Source: Chloroflexota bacterium
GTDB taxonomy: Bacteria > Chloroflexota > Anaerolineae > Anaerolineales > Villigracilaceae
Assembly: GCA_013152325.1 (NCBI GenBank)
Contig: JAADGN010000112.1
Location: forward strand, 1 to 38,798
Reading direction: 5' to 3'
Length of the DNA: 38,798 bases
A program made the translations under genes and the position numbers. Each line of letters begins with the position of its first letter. Position 1 is the first letter of the stretch. The notes under the pieces were generated by a model. It had not been told where the DNA came from, searched no databases, and worked only from the letters and a program-made list of their open reading frames with translations. Positions 8,323 to 16,552 of this stretch are shown here, in pieces.

Positions 8323-8832
8323 TTACAAGTTCTTGAGAAGAACCTGTATTTTTAGTTTGCCAAGGGAAATAATATTCCCATGTGCAAGAGGATACTCTTT
8401 ATTGGGTTCCAAACGATTCCCGTTCACAAACGTTCCATTCGAAGAGCCTAGGTCCATGATGACAATGCGGTCGTCAATCTTCTTTAGCACGGTATGCAAG
8501 CGGGACACACCGCATTCATACGCGCGGTAAGGGGTCAGGTCCACATCCGGCATGATCGGCTGCCCCTCGCTAACTCGCCCCAGAGTAAACTCGTTGCGTT
8601 CCGCCAGCGGCAGGAACTGCCCGCTTTCCAACAACTGAAGAGTCACCCAGCCCGACATTTGCGACGCAACCGAGTGATGCTTCTCGGCTGACTTCATCGC
8701 CTCTCCACTCATGCCGTCAGTGTGGATCGTCTGGGTGACCAGGGTGTCCATACCAACCAGTTGCGTACCGCATTGGCCGCAAAATACGGTCCCCTCCACT
8801 TCCAAATGCTGGCAACTCGGACACATGATCAT
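8323..8832 (-). CDS. Zinc-ribbon/FHA-domain protein
   Basis: The 169-residue protein starts with a zinc-ribbon motif (CPSCQ ... CGQCG, residues 4-22) and ends with an FHA domain (about 82-165) that keeps the phosphothreonine-binding residues: the GR of FTLGR, SRLH and SSNGTFVNG. FHA domains bind phospho-Thr peptides, so this is the likely reader of the kinase encoded upstream. A Thr-rich linker (MDTLVTQTIHTDGMS) resembles the phospho-acceptor tails of GarA/OdhI-type FHA proteins, an inference from composition. Its ATG overlaps the preceding stop by four bases (ATGA). Confidence 0.92.
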   Translation of the reverse strand: MIMCPSCQHLEVEGTVFCGQCGTQLVGMDTLVTQTIHTDGMSGEAMKSAEKHHSVASQMSGWVTLQLLESGQFLPLAERNEFTLGRVSEGQPIMPDVDLTPYRAYECGVSRLHTVLKKIDDRIVIMDLGSSNGTFVNGNRLEPNKEYPLAHGNIISLGKLKIQVLLKNL

Positions 8833-10307
8833 GAAGTATGTCCTTTCCCAGCGGGCAGCAATAATGCCCGCGTCCCGTATTTGATGCTTTTGCGACCATC
8901 TCCGGAGAAAGATTGCATCCGCTGAAGGTTTTCCGCCTCCAGCAAAACTGTGCGCGCCAACGCTTGTTCTCCATGAGACAACAGGTGTGTGGCCAAATGC
9001 TGCAAACGCCGCGAGGCATCTTTGTACTTTCCGGCCTCCGCATCCGCCTGGGCCTTTTCCTGCATACGATACAAATTCAGGTTTGAAAGAGCCCGGATAA
9101 TTGCCCGCGGCGGCGGTTCAGGACTGGCGGTTTCGGTAACAAGCCGCGACAGCCGGACGCGCAGCGGCGGAACTGGCAGCGGCTGGGAGGGAATACTCAC
9201 CTGTAAAGCACCCTCCAGTAGTCGCACTGCTCCGTTCTGAGCCGCTGAGGGCTGGATGGAAAATTCCAGCAATGCGCTCAATGGGACATCCTGCAAGATC
9301 GATCCCAAGGGCATCGGACTCTCCAGAGAAAGCGGCCCACTGTCTGGCTGAAGACGAAAAGCATATTGCAGTTCCACACCAGGGCCACACTTAAACTCCA
9401 GCGTGGCCTTTTTGGCAAACACCTTCGTCAACTGTTCAAATTCCTCTTCCAACAACCGCTGAATATCCCGCGGCTCAGAAATGTACTTGCTGCTGCCCCC
9501 CGTCCGGGCCGCCAACTCATCCAGGAAAACATCATTCCAGTCCGACCCAATGCCAAGTCCGCTGATGCCAATACCCTGTTCGGCCGCTTCGGCGGCAAGG
9601 TCAAGACAAGCCTGTTCGTCGCCATAGGTATGGCCATCCGTGAGCAAGATCACGTGGTTAACGCGCTCAGGGTCTATGTGACGCCGCACTTCCTTAACGC
9701 CAGCCTCCAGGCCTTGAAAGATCTCCGTCCCGCCAGAGGGCAGTATCATGCGGATTTTGGTTTCCATCTTGCGTTTGTCCAACCGGATGGAGGCCGGGAT
9801 AAGCACCTCCGCCCGATCGCTGAAGGTCACAATACCCAAAACATCCTGCTGTCGCAGGCCGCGCAGCAAATGGATAGCAGCCGCCTTGACCATATCCATA
9901 TTGTCGCCCTTCATCGAAGTAGAGTGATCCAACACCAGGCACACATTCAACGGCGGCGAGACGACCTGGTCCTCGTTCAGGCGAGGTTTCCATTCCAACA
10001 ATGCGTATACCAATTGCGTCTCGTCCAAATGGACAAGACTCTGGCGGCTGTATAGTGCCCGATGCACGATTGGCGAGGTAGCTTCATTTTCTGCCGGCAA
10101 GGATGCATCATACTCGGCGCGCCTCTTCGGGACTGACAAAACCTCGTAAGCCTGCTGCACATCCAGGAAAATTTCCGTCTCGCCAGGGGCCTGATTTTTA
10201 TCGGGATGCAAACGCTGCGCGGCCTCAAAATAGGCGCGCTTTATCTCTTCCTGCGTTGCGTCACGAAATATGCCCAGCAGGGCATAAAAATCGGGCTTCT
10301 CCGACAT
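8829..10307 (-). CDS. J-domain / von Willebrand factor A domain fusion protein
   Basis: A 492-residue cytoplasmic protein. The N-terminal J domain (about 5-65) keeps the HPD motif (LHPDKNQ), needed to stimulate DnaK ATPase. A VWA domain (about 120-290) has an intact MIDAS: DHSTS, the Thr of SGGTEIF and the Asp of LLTDGHTYG. The C-terminal 200 residues form a beta-rich then helical region as in bacterial VWA proteins of the CoxE/YfbK type. The ATG at 10307 follows the PP2C stop by one base. An upstream in-frame TTG at 10316 is possible. VWA proteins act as metal-dependent scaffolds, and joining one to a J domain suggests chaperone recruitment. Confidence 0.9.
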   Translation of the reverse strand: MSEKPDFYALLGIFRDATQEEIKRAYFEAAQRLHPDKNQAPGETEIFLDVQQAYEVLSVPKRRAEYDASLPAENEATSPIVHRALYSRQSLVHLDETQLVYALLEWKPRLNEDQVVSPPLNVCLVLDHSTSMKGDNMDMVKAAAIHLLRGLRQQDVLGIVTFSDRAEVLIPASIRLDKRKMETKIRMILPSGGTEIFQGLEAGVKEVRRHIDPERVNHVILLTDGHTYGDEQACLDLAAEAAEQGIGISGLGIGSDWNDVFLDELAARTGGSSKYISEPRDIQRLLEEEFEQLTKVFAKKATLEFKCGPGVELQYAFRLQPDSGPLSLESPMPLGSILQDVPLSALLEFSIQPSAAQNGAVRLLEGALQVSIPSQPLPVPPLRVRLSRLVTETASPEPPPRAIIRALSNLNLYRMQEKAQADAEAGKYKDASRRLQHLATHLLSHGEQALARTVLLEAENLQRMQSFSGDGRKSIKYGTRALLLPAGKGHTS

Positions 10308-10308
10308 A

Positions 10309-11208
10309 TCAACCAATCATTTGCACAAGGATGACTGTAATATTGTCCGGTCCGCCAGCAACGTTCGCAGCCGTGACCAAATTTTGGCACGCGCGTTGCA
10401 GGTTAGGCGCCTCAACAATAGCTCGATACATGTCCTGTTCAGCAACAACGCCCCAAAGCCCGTCGCTGCACAACATCAGGTATCCCTTCTTCGGAAAGGG
10501 TACAGTAAAAAGATCGGGTTCAAGGACCTCACCCTGCCCCAGCGCACGATACAGGACGTTGCGCTGCGGATGGATAGCGGCCTCATCCGACGTAATCTGC
10601 CCCAGTTCCTCCAGCCGCTTTACCAGAGAATGGTCACGCGTGATCGGGTCAAAACGTCCATCCGGATAAACGGCATAGGCGCGGCTGTCACCGACGTGGG
10701 CAATGGTCACCTGCTGCCCCAACACCAGCGCAGCCGTCAGCGTCGTGCCGCTGCCCGGCGCTTCGCGTTGAATAGCCTGTTGCGCCTGTACCACGCCAGC
10801 AAGCATAATCTCCTGGAGCGATTCGTCAAGCTGCTCAGGCTGCAAGTTGAACAGGTAGGGATGAAATTTACGCATAATATGACCACCCACCGTCCGGATA
10901 GCCACGTTGCTGGCCACCTCTCCATACTGGTGGCCTCCCATACCGTCCGCCACGATATACAATCCGAAAGGAACCCCTCCCCCATTGCCGGTCAGTGTGG
11001 TCGTAAGAGCCAACAAACTGTCCTCATTGAGCTCGCGTTGCTTGCCCACCGATTGCCCACTTCCGGCCATCAATTGCTGCAATTCAAAACGTGGGTTCTG
11101 GGCTTCGATAATATCCTGGATCTGTTGCGGTGAGAGCGGCGCCGTGGTGATATTATCGAGTCTGGATGTAGGTTTCCCCCCAAACAGTTTGCGGAAAAAA
11201 TTGATCAC
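10309..11208 (-). CDS. PP2C-family Ser/Thr protein phosphatase
   Basis: The 299-residue protein shows the PP2C metal motifs: NEDS, VADGMGGHQYGEVAS, IAHVGDSRAY, LMLCSDGLWG and GGPDNITVILV. These bind two Mn/Mg ions that hydrolyse phospho-Ser/Thr. The N-terminal 45 residues (FFRKLFGGKPTSR) are a basic extension without a clear TM helix, so the enzyme is probably cytoplasmic. The start is GTG at 11208 with GAGGAG six bases upstream. It directly follows the kinase (15-bp gap) and probably reverses that kinase. Confidence 0.95.
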   Translation of the reverse strand: MINFFRKLFGGKPTSRLDNITTAPLSPQQIQDIIEAQNPRFELQQLMAGSGQSVGKQRELNEDSLLALTTTLTGNGGGVPFGLYIVADGMGGHQYGEVASNVAIRTVGGHIMRKFHPYLFNLQPEQLDESLQEIMLAGVVQAQQAIQREAPGSGTTLTAALVLGQQVTIAHVGDSRAYAVYPDGRFDPITRDHSLVKRLEELGQITSDEAAIHPQRNVLYRALGQGEVLEPDLFTVPFPKKGYLMLCSDGLWGVVAEQDMYRAIVEAPNLQRACQNLVTAANVAGGPDNITVILVQMIG

Positions 11209-11223
11209 AGAGAACTCCTCAAT

Positions 11224-13131
11224 TCAGGCTAACAATGCATACACTTGATGGTCAGTGGAGCCAACATAAACAATATCGTCATAAACCAGGGGTGTGCCGG
11301 TGATCGGCCCTTCCGTAGAAAACTTCCAACGCAGACGCCCGGTGCGATATTCCAGGCAATACAGTTGACCATCCACCGAGCCGCAATAGAGTGCATCCTT
11401 GTAGATCACGGGCGAACCGCTGACCTGGTGCTCGGTGCGGAACCGCCAGACCTCTTTGGATGTACGGACATTTACGGCATAGATGAAACCATCCGCCGCA
11501 CCGGTAAAGATCAGGTCATCAGCCAGCACAGGCGAAACAATCGAACCTTTCCCCAGACGGAACCGCCAGAGCACCCATCCATTGCTGTGATCAAGCGCAT
11601 ACAAAATGCCATCCAACGAGCAGAAATAGACCGCCTGGTCAGATACCAGCGGAGACGAAGTCACCGCGCGCTTGGCTCTGAAGCGCCATTTCAATTCGCC
11701 CTTGAAATCCACGCAATAAAATTCGCCGCTCTCGCACCCCACATAGACCAGTTCGTTCGCCACAAACGGAGTCGAGCGGATCGCGCCCGCTGCCTCGAAC
11801 TTCCAGGCAGGGCGGCCCGTCGTAACGTTGACCGCATGCAAGTAACCGTCATCTGAGCCGATGAAAACATGTCCTTCTGCAATGCACGGCGAGGAACGCA
11901 CAGGCCCGTCCGTGTAATGTGTCCATACCACCTTGCCAGATCGGGCAGTGACAACGTGCAGGCGGTGGTCTTCTGAGCCGATAAAGACATTCCCGCCAAA
12001 CATCGCCGGCCTGGAAACAATGCCGCCATCCGTGGCATATTTCCATTTGAATTCACCATCAGCGGCAGTCAGCGCATAAAGATTGTTGTCGTAACAACCA
12101 ACGTAAATATTTCCGTCAAAATACGCCGGTGTGCCGCGAATTTCATCCTCGCATTTGAACGTCCATAACGGCTTGATTCCATTTGCCTGGATTGCGGGCG
12201 CAGACTGCGCAGGCATCCGCGAGAGCAGCCCCGTTTGCCGGGCTGCGGCTACCAGCGCGTCTTTCATCTCAGCCGCGCTGGGGAAACGATCTTTGGGGTC
12301 ATACTGCAAGGCCCGCTCAATAACTGCTTCCACTTCCGCCGAGATATTCGCGTTGATCTTACGCACAGGGCGCTCGTCAAACGAAAATGGCGGCTCCAGG
12401 CGCGGGTCCCGACGCGTCAGGAGGTGATGCAGGGTCGCGCCCAACGCGTAGATGTCGGCCAAAGGAGTCGCTTCGCCCCGGTACTGTTCGGGCGGCGAAT
12501 ATCCCTCGGTACCGATCATGGTCCCCTTTTGCCCAGACTGGAAATGCTTGGCAATCCCAAAATCGACCAGCATGATATGGCCATACTGGTTGATCATCAC
12601 GTTGGAGGGCTTCATGTCCCGGAAGATGATCGGGTTGGGCTTGTGCGTATGCAGAAAACTGAGCACGTCGCACAGCTCAATAGCCCAGGCCACTACCTGC
12701 TCGTCCGGCAGAAAACCTTCCGTCTCGCTGATGACGGCTTCCAAGTCCTTCCCGTTGATAAATTCCAACACCAGGTAAGACCTGTCATCCCGCGAGAAAT
12801 AATCGTAAATACTCGGGATGGAAGGATGCGTGAGCGTTGCCAGAATGTTGGCCTCCCGCTCAAAATTCTGAATGATGGTCTTGCGCACCAACGGGTCAGG
12901 CGCCAGGTTGACCATCTCCTTGACCGCCACGAGTTTGACGACGTTGGGAAAGTGCAAGTCACGCGCGCGATAAACCGACCCCATTCCCCCAACCCCGATG
13001 ACTTCCTGGATCATGTAGCGATCAACCAGCGAAGTCCCGGCCTGTAGCTGGCGTTGGACAGGAGCATTATCCTTATCGTCTATCGGTTGTGTGACGTGGC
13101 GAGTATCCAGAATTCCTCTCTTAATGAACAA
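11224..13131 (-). CDS. Ser/Thr protein kinase with C-terminal PQQ-type beta-propeller
   Basis: About 635 residues. The kinase domain (about 30-300) has the glycine loop IGVGGMGSVY, the AVKEM lysine, a catalytic loop FRDMKPSN (His of HRD is Phe; catalytic Asp and Asn kept), VDFGIAK and SPPEQY. After a short linker with no TM helix come eight roughly 40-residue repeats of the type S-P-x(5)-VYVG-x-D-G-x-LYA, a PQQ/propeller fold (about 325-635). The propeller is therefore probably cytoplasmic. An ATG at 13194 extends the frame, but it lies upstream of a good promoter at 13151-13179. TTG 13131 or CTG 13110 (near AGAGAGGA) are better starts. The exact start is uncertain. First gene of the operon. 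Confidence 0.93.
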   Translation of the reverse strand: MFIKRGILDTRHVTQPIDDKDNAPVQRQLQAGTSLVDRYMIQEVIGVGGMGSVYRARDLHFPNVVKLVAVKEMVNLAPDPLVRKTIIQNFEREANILATLTHPSIPSIYDYFSRDDRSYLVLEFINGKDLEAVISETEGFLPDEQVVAWAIELCDVLSFLHTHKPNPIIFRDMKPSNVMINQYGHIMLVDFGIAKHFQSGQKGTMIGTEGYSPPEQYRGEATPLADIYALGATLHHLLTRRDPRLEPPFSFDERPVRKINANISAEVEAVIERALQYDPKDRFPSAAEMKDALVAAARQTGLLSRMPAQSAPAIQANGIKPLWTFKCEDEIRGTPAYFDGNIYVGCYDNNLYALTAADGEFKWKYATDGGIVSRPAMFGGNVFIGSEDHRLHVVTARSGKVVWTHYTDGPVRSSPCIAEGHVFIGSDDGYLHAVNVTTGRPAWKFEAAGAIRSTPFVANELVYVGCESGEFYCVDFKGELKWRFRAKRAVTSSPLVSDQAVYFCSLDGILYALDHSNGWVLWRFRLGKGSIVSPVLADDLIFTGAADGFIYAVNVRTSKEVWRFRTEHQVSGSPVIYKDALYCGSVDGQLYCLEYRTGRLRWKFSTEGPITGTPLVYDDIVYVGSTDHQVYALLA

Positions 13132-13150
13132 GCCAAACAATAATGAATGA

Positions 13151-13179
13151 ATTATAGTGCGCACTGGCTGGATTTGCAA
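13151..13179 (-). promoter_or_regulatory. Sigma70-type promoter for the kinase/phosphatase operon
   Basis: On the minus strand TTGCAA (13179-13174), a 17-bp spacer and a perfect TATAAT (13156-13151). Transcription would begin near 13144, downstream of the first in-frame ATG of the kinase. It drives the six-gene operon. Confidence 0.75.
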
Positions 13180-13209
13180 CCACCCCGAGGTCACTTCACT
13201 TGCTTACCC

Positions 13210-13238
13210 TTGCAGTTTCGTTCGTTATCGGGCAAAAT
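13210..13238 (+). promoter_or_regulatory. Possible promoter for the metallophosphoesterase operon
   Basis: TTGCAG (13210-13215), a 17-bp spacer and CAAAAT (13233-13238) precede the ATG at 13257. Divergent from the kinase promoter, with about 30 bp between the two -35 elements, so a shared regulator could act on both. Confidence 0.45.
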
Positions 13239-13256
13239 ACAAACTGAGGTTGTACA

Positions 13257-13886
13257 ATGAAAATCCTTGCTGTCAGTGATCAGGTTGTCGAGCGCATATA
13301 CACTCTTGCCGCAAACGGACATTTCCGGGATGTGGATATGATCCTGGGCTGCGGAGACCTGTCTTATGAATACCTGGAATACCTGCTCACCATTCTCAAC
13401 ATACCGCTCTATTACGTGCCCGGAAACCACGATCCAAAATATAACAGCCAATTGGCCGAATCCAGAGCGGAGGGCGGCACGAATCTGGACCAGAAGGTGG
13501 TACGCGTAAATGGGATGCTGCTCGCCGGACTAGGCGGCAGCGTCCGCTACCAACCAGGCGGCGTCAACCAATATACACAGACCGAGATGTACTTGCGCAT
13601 GATCCGGCTTTTACCGGGCCTGCTATGGAATCGCCTGCGCTACGGCCGTGCCCTCGACATTCTGGTGACACACTCCCCGCCTTTCGGCATCCACGACGAA
13701 GATTCGCAAGCACACCAGGGGCTGAAAGCATTCAATTGTCTCATTCAATGGGCGCGGCCTCGCTATCATTTCCACGGGCACACGCATTTCTACCAACACA
13801 ATTTGGCACCATCTGTCACAAAGGTTGGCATAACACAAGTGATGAATATCTATCCCTACAAAGAAATCGAAATCCAAGATGCCTGA
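13257..13886 (+). CDS. Calcineurin-like metallophosphoesterase
   Basis: The 209-residue protein keeps most metallophosphoesterase motifs: GCGDLS (Asp 34), VPGNHDP (N57-H58-D59), LVTHSPP and FHGHTH. The first motif, normally D-x-H, is SDQV here (D8 kept, His absent). Some family members lack this His, so activity is likely but metal preference may differ. The substrate is unknown; relatives cleave phosphodiesters or phosphoproteins. GAGG precedes the ATG at 13257. Its 3' end overlaps the next gene by 8 bp, indicating translational coupling. Confidence 0.88.
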   Translation: MKILAVSDQVVERIYTLAANGHFRDVDMILGCGDLSYEYLEYLLTILNIPLYYVPGNHDPKYNSQLAESRAEGGTNLDQKVVRVNGMLLAGLGGSVRYQPGGVNQYTQTEMYLRMIRLLPGLLWNRLRYGRALDILVTHSPPFGIHDEDSQAHQGLKAFNCLIQWARPRYHFHGHTHFYQHNLAPSVTKVGITQVMNIYPYKEIEIQDA

Positions 13887-14730
13887 CGAACTCTCCGCTC
13901 GTATAAGCGCCGATTACAAACGGGTGCGTTTCAAGGCTTTCTTGAACAAAGTTCGGTCTGTGCTCTCCGGGCAGTCCGCAACTTTGCTCTCCTACGACGA
14001 GGTCAAGGAAAAACTGCGCATCGGCGGCCCGATCTATCGCGGCATACAAACCGTTCGCGTAGACCAGATTGCAGGCAGCCTCAACCGCTACCATGAATTC
14101 GACCGAGCCTTCCTGCCCAAGCAAGACGTCACGTCCAACCGTTGGCAGCGCGTCGACCGCGCCTTCTACGAAGAGATCAGCCTGCCGCCGGTGGTGCTCT
14201 ACAAGGTCGGCGATGTTTATTTCGTGGTCGACGGCCACCACCGCGTTTCCGTGGCGCGCGAACAGGGCCAACTATTCATCGACGCAGAAGTACGCGAATG
14301 CGCCACAAAAGTTTCGATCAAACCCGATCTGCGCCCCGAAGACCTGCAGATCCTCGGCCAAAAAGTCGATTTCCTGGAGCGCACCAGGCTCGACCACATC
14401 CGTCCGCAAGCCAAGATCAAGCTTACCATCCCGGACGGTTTTACGCGCATGCTCGAACACATCGCCGTACATCGCTACTTCATGGGGCTCGACCTGAAGC
14501 GTGATATTCCCGAAGAAGAGGCCATTGCCCACTGGTATGATACAGTCTATCTGCCCATCGTGCAGATCATCCGTGAAAGCGACATCCTCAAAGATTTTCC
14601 CGGCAAGACCGAAAGCGATCTCTACCTGTGGGTGCTCGACCACCAGCATTACCTGGCCAAACAGGAGGGACAGCCCCTGCAGCCGCCTGACGAGGCGGCG
14701 CGCAAGTTTATCGAACACAAAGACGACTGA
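13879..14730 (+). CDS. ParB-like (ParB/sulfiredoxin fold) protein with DUF4032-like tail
   Basis: The 283-residue protein has a ParB/sulfiredoxin-like region: VRVDQIAGS near residue 60 and VGDVYFVVDGHHRVSVAREQG near residues 112-132. That GHHR signature lies in the nucleotide-binding loop of ParB-type CTPases and Srx. The C-terminal part (HRYFMGLDLKRDIPEEEA, HWYDTVYLPIVQIIRE) resembles DUF4032-type proteins (recall, not searched). No HTH of chromosome-partitioning ParB is seen and no parA or parS is nearby, so it is unlikely to be a segregation protein. It could bind or turn over a nucleotide. Confidence 0.75.
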   Translation: MPDELSARISADYKRVRFKAFLNKVRSVLSGQSATLLSYDEVKEKLRIGGPIYRGIQTVRVDQIAGSLNRYHEFDRAFLPKQDVTSNRWQRVDRAFYEEISLPPVVLYKVGDVYFVVDGHHRVSVAREQGQLFIDAEVRECATKVSIKPDLRPEDLQILGQKVDFLERTRLDHIRPQAKIKLTIPDGFTRMLEHIAVHRYFMGLDLKRDIPEEEAIAHWYDTVYLPIVQIIRESDILKDFPGKTESDLYLWVLDHQHYLAKQEGQPLQPPDEAARKFIEHKDD

Positions 14731-14741
14731 AAGGACACCTC

Positions 14742-15653
14742 ATGCCAACCTCCCATCCGCTAGCCGGGATCTACGCCGCCTCCCTGACGCCGCTCAAATC
14801 CGATTTCTCCCTGGACCTCGAGCCTGTCGCGCCATACCTGGCTTTTCTCGCCACCCGCGGCTGCCACGGCGCGCTGCTGCTCGGCACAACCGGCGAAGGG
14901 CCATCCTTCTCGCCAGCCGAGCGCGAGGCCCTCTTCCGGGCCGCCGCGGCAGTCCGGCAGCAACACCCGGATTTTCGCCTGCTGGCCGGGACAGGGACGC
15001 CCAGCCTGCAAGAGACAATCGACCTGACGCGCGCCGCCTTCGCCGCCGGTTTCGAGGGAGTGGTCGTTCTGCCGCCATATTACTTCCGCAACGCCAGCGA
15101 GGAGGGCCTCTTTGCCTGGTTCGACACGCTCATCAAAAAGGCTGTCCCGGAAGGCCGCTATCTGTTAGGGTACCACATCCCCGGTGTCTCCGGCATGCCG
15201 CTCTCGCTCGACCTGCTTGCCCGCCTTAAAGACGCCCATCCGGTCAAATTTGCGGGCATCAAGGATTCATCCCACGACATCAGCCACGCCCGCGCATTGG
15301 GCGCACGCTTCGGCGCTGACCTGCTGGTGTTGAACGGCACAGATTCATACCTGAGCCTGGCCATGGACGCCCACGCCCAGGGCTGCATCACCGCGCCAGC
15401 CAACCTGATCTCATCTGACCTGCGCCGCATCTGGGATGCGCACCAACGAGGGGACAAGGACGACACAGCACAGGAACGCGTTCTCGCCGCCCGCGAAGTG
15501 CTGGAACATTACGCCCCCTTCCCGCCTGTTCTGAAAATGCTGGCATCCCGCCTGCACAATTTCCCGCGTTGGCCGGTCAGGCCGCCACTGATGCCGCTCC
15601 CGGCAAAAACCGAGGAGCAAGCATTGAAAGAATTCATCCAGGCAAAAGAGTAG
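14742..15653 (+). CDS. DapA/NanA-family (dihydrodipicolinate synthase-like) aldolase
   Basis: A 303-residue class I aldolase of the DapA superfamily. It has LLLGTTGEGPSFSPAER (residues 46-61), the catalytic Tyr in GYHIPG (Y144) and the Schiff-base Lys in FAGIKDSS (K174), all in a TIM barrel of normal length. The family includes dihydrodipicolinate synthase, N-acetylneuraminate lyase and 2-keto-3-deoxygluconate aldolases. No lysine-biosynthesis or sialic-acid gene is adjacent, so the substrate is open. It begins 11 bp after the ParB-like gene, with AAGGACA upstream of the ATG. Confidence 0.9.
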   Translation: MPTSHPLAGIYAASLTPLKSDFSLDLEPVAPYLAFLATRGCHGALLLGTTGEGPSFSPAEREALFRAAAAVRQQHPDFRLLAGTGTPSLQETIDLTRAAFAAGFEGVVVLPPYYFRNASEEGLFAWFDTLIKKAVPEGRYLLGYHIPGVSGMPLSLDLLARLKDAHPVKFAGIKDSSHDISHARALGARFGADLLVLNGTDSYLSLAMDAHAQGCITAPANLISSDLRRIWDAHQRGDKDDTAQERVLAAREVLEHYAPFPPVLKMLASRLHNFPRWPVRPPLMPLPAKTEEQALKEFIQAKE

Positions 15654-15702
15654 GAAGAATTGGGGAACGGGTTTTTTGCTCGTTTCCCATCACCCATTTC
15701 GC

Positions 15703-16518
15703 ATGAACGTTACCTGGCGCTTACTCTTTTCCCCTCCCGCACGCGGCGCGTGGAACATGGCGGTGGACGAAGCCATCCTCGAACACGTCGGATGCGGCGA
15801 CTCACGCCCGACCCTGCGGCTGTACGCCTGGAAACCGCCCTGTCTCTCGCTCGGCCATGCCCAGCCCTTCGCGGACGTAGACGTCACCGCCCTTCAGGCC
15901 AACGGCTGGGAGGTGGTGCGCCGCCCGACCGGCGGACGCGCCATCTTGCACACGGACGAGTTGACCTACGCCGTCATCGCCCCGGCGGACGACCCGCACG
16001 TGGCAGGCGACGTGCTGGAAAGCTATCACCACCTGGCCCGTGCGCTGCTGGCGGCCCTCGTTTCGTTGGGCGCGCCGGTGGAGATGAAAGCAGGGAAGGA
16101 CGCCCGGCACGGTGCGGCGAATCCGGTCTGCTTCGAAGCGCCTTCGACGTATGAGATCACAGTCAACGGGAAAAAACTGATCGGCAGCGCGCAGGCGCGC
16201 CGCAAGATCGGCGTGCTGCAACACGGTTCGCTGCCATTGACCGGCGACCTGACGCGCATCACCCGGGCGCTGGTCTTCCCCGACGAGGCAACACGCGCCG
16301 CCGCCGCGAAGCGTCTCCTGGCGCGCGCGACGACTGTCGAATCCGTTTTGGGGCAGGAAATTGCCTGGGAAACGGCGGCCCAGGCGCTCATCCGGGGGTT
16401 TGAATCGGCGTTAGGGATAAATTTCGAGCGCGGGCGGTTGTCCCCGTCCGAAAACTCCCGCGCGGACGAATTGGTCGAAAAAAAATACGCCCACGTCTCA
16501 TGGACGGAACGCATTTGA
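15703..16518 (+). CDS. Lipoate/octanoate transferase or ligase (LipM/LplA family)
   Basis: A 271-residue biotin/lipoate protein ligase-fold enzyme. It contains VVRRPTGGRAILH (residues 71-83), the catalytic lysine in GKKLIGSAQARR (K158) and LQHGSLPL. Cys 143 in VCFEAPSTYE sits where LipM octanoyltransferases carry the acyl-thioester Cys, so a LipM-like octanoyl-ACP:protein transferase is likeliest, with a lipoate ligase as alternative. It would modify E2/GcvH lipoyl domains. ATG 15703 is preferred to 15676 because homology begins directly after it. Convergent with the DUF4230 gene. Confidence 0.85.
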   Translation: MNVTWRLLFSPPARGAWNMAVDEAILEHVGCGDSRPTLRLYAWKPPCLSLGHAQPFADVDVTALQANGWEVVRRPTGGRAILHTDELTYAVIAPADDPHVAGDVLESYHHLARALLAALVSLGAPVEMKAGKDARHGAANPVCFEAPSTYEITVNGKKLIGSAQARRKIGVLQHGSLPLTGDLTRITRALVFPDEATRAAAAKRLLARATTVESVLGQEIAWETAAQALIRGFESALGINFERGRLSPSENSRADELVEKKYAHVSWTERI

Positions 16519-16552
16519 TCGGGCAGGCCACGACAGGCGTGCTCCTACGAGG

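Noticed and set aside
13131-13194. ATG at 13194 as kinase start
   Set aside because: It would lie upstream of the promoter -10 at 13151-13156, so it would not be in the mRNA. The extra residues show no kinase homology.
13191-13451. Minus-strand frame opposite the metallophosphoesterase gene
   Set aside because: Lies opposite conserved phosphoesterase motifs and crosses the divergent promoter region; no domain seen.
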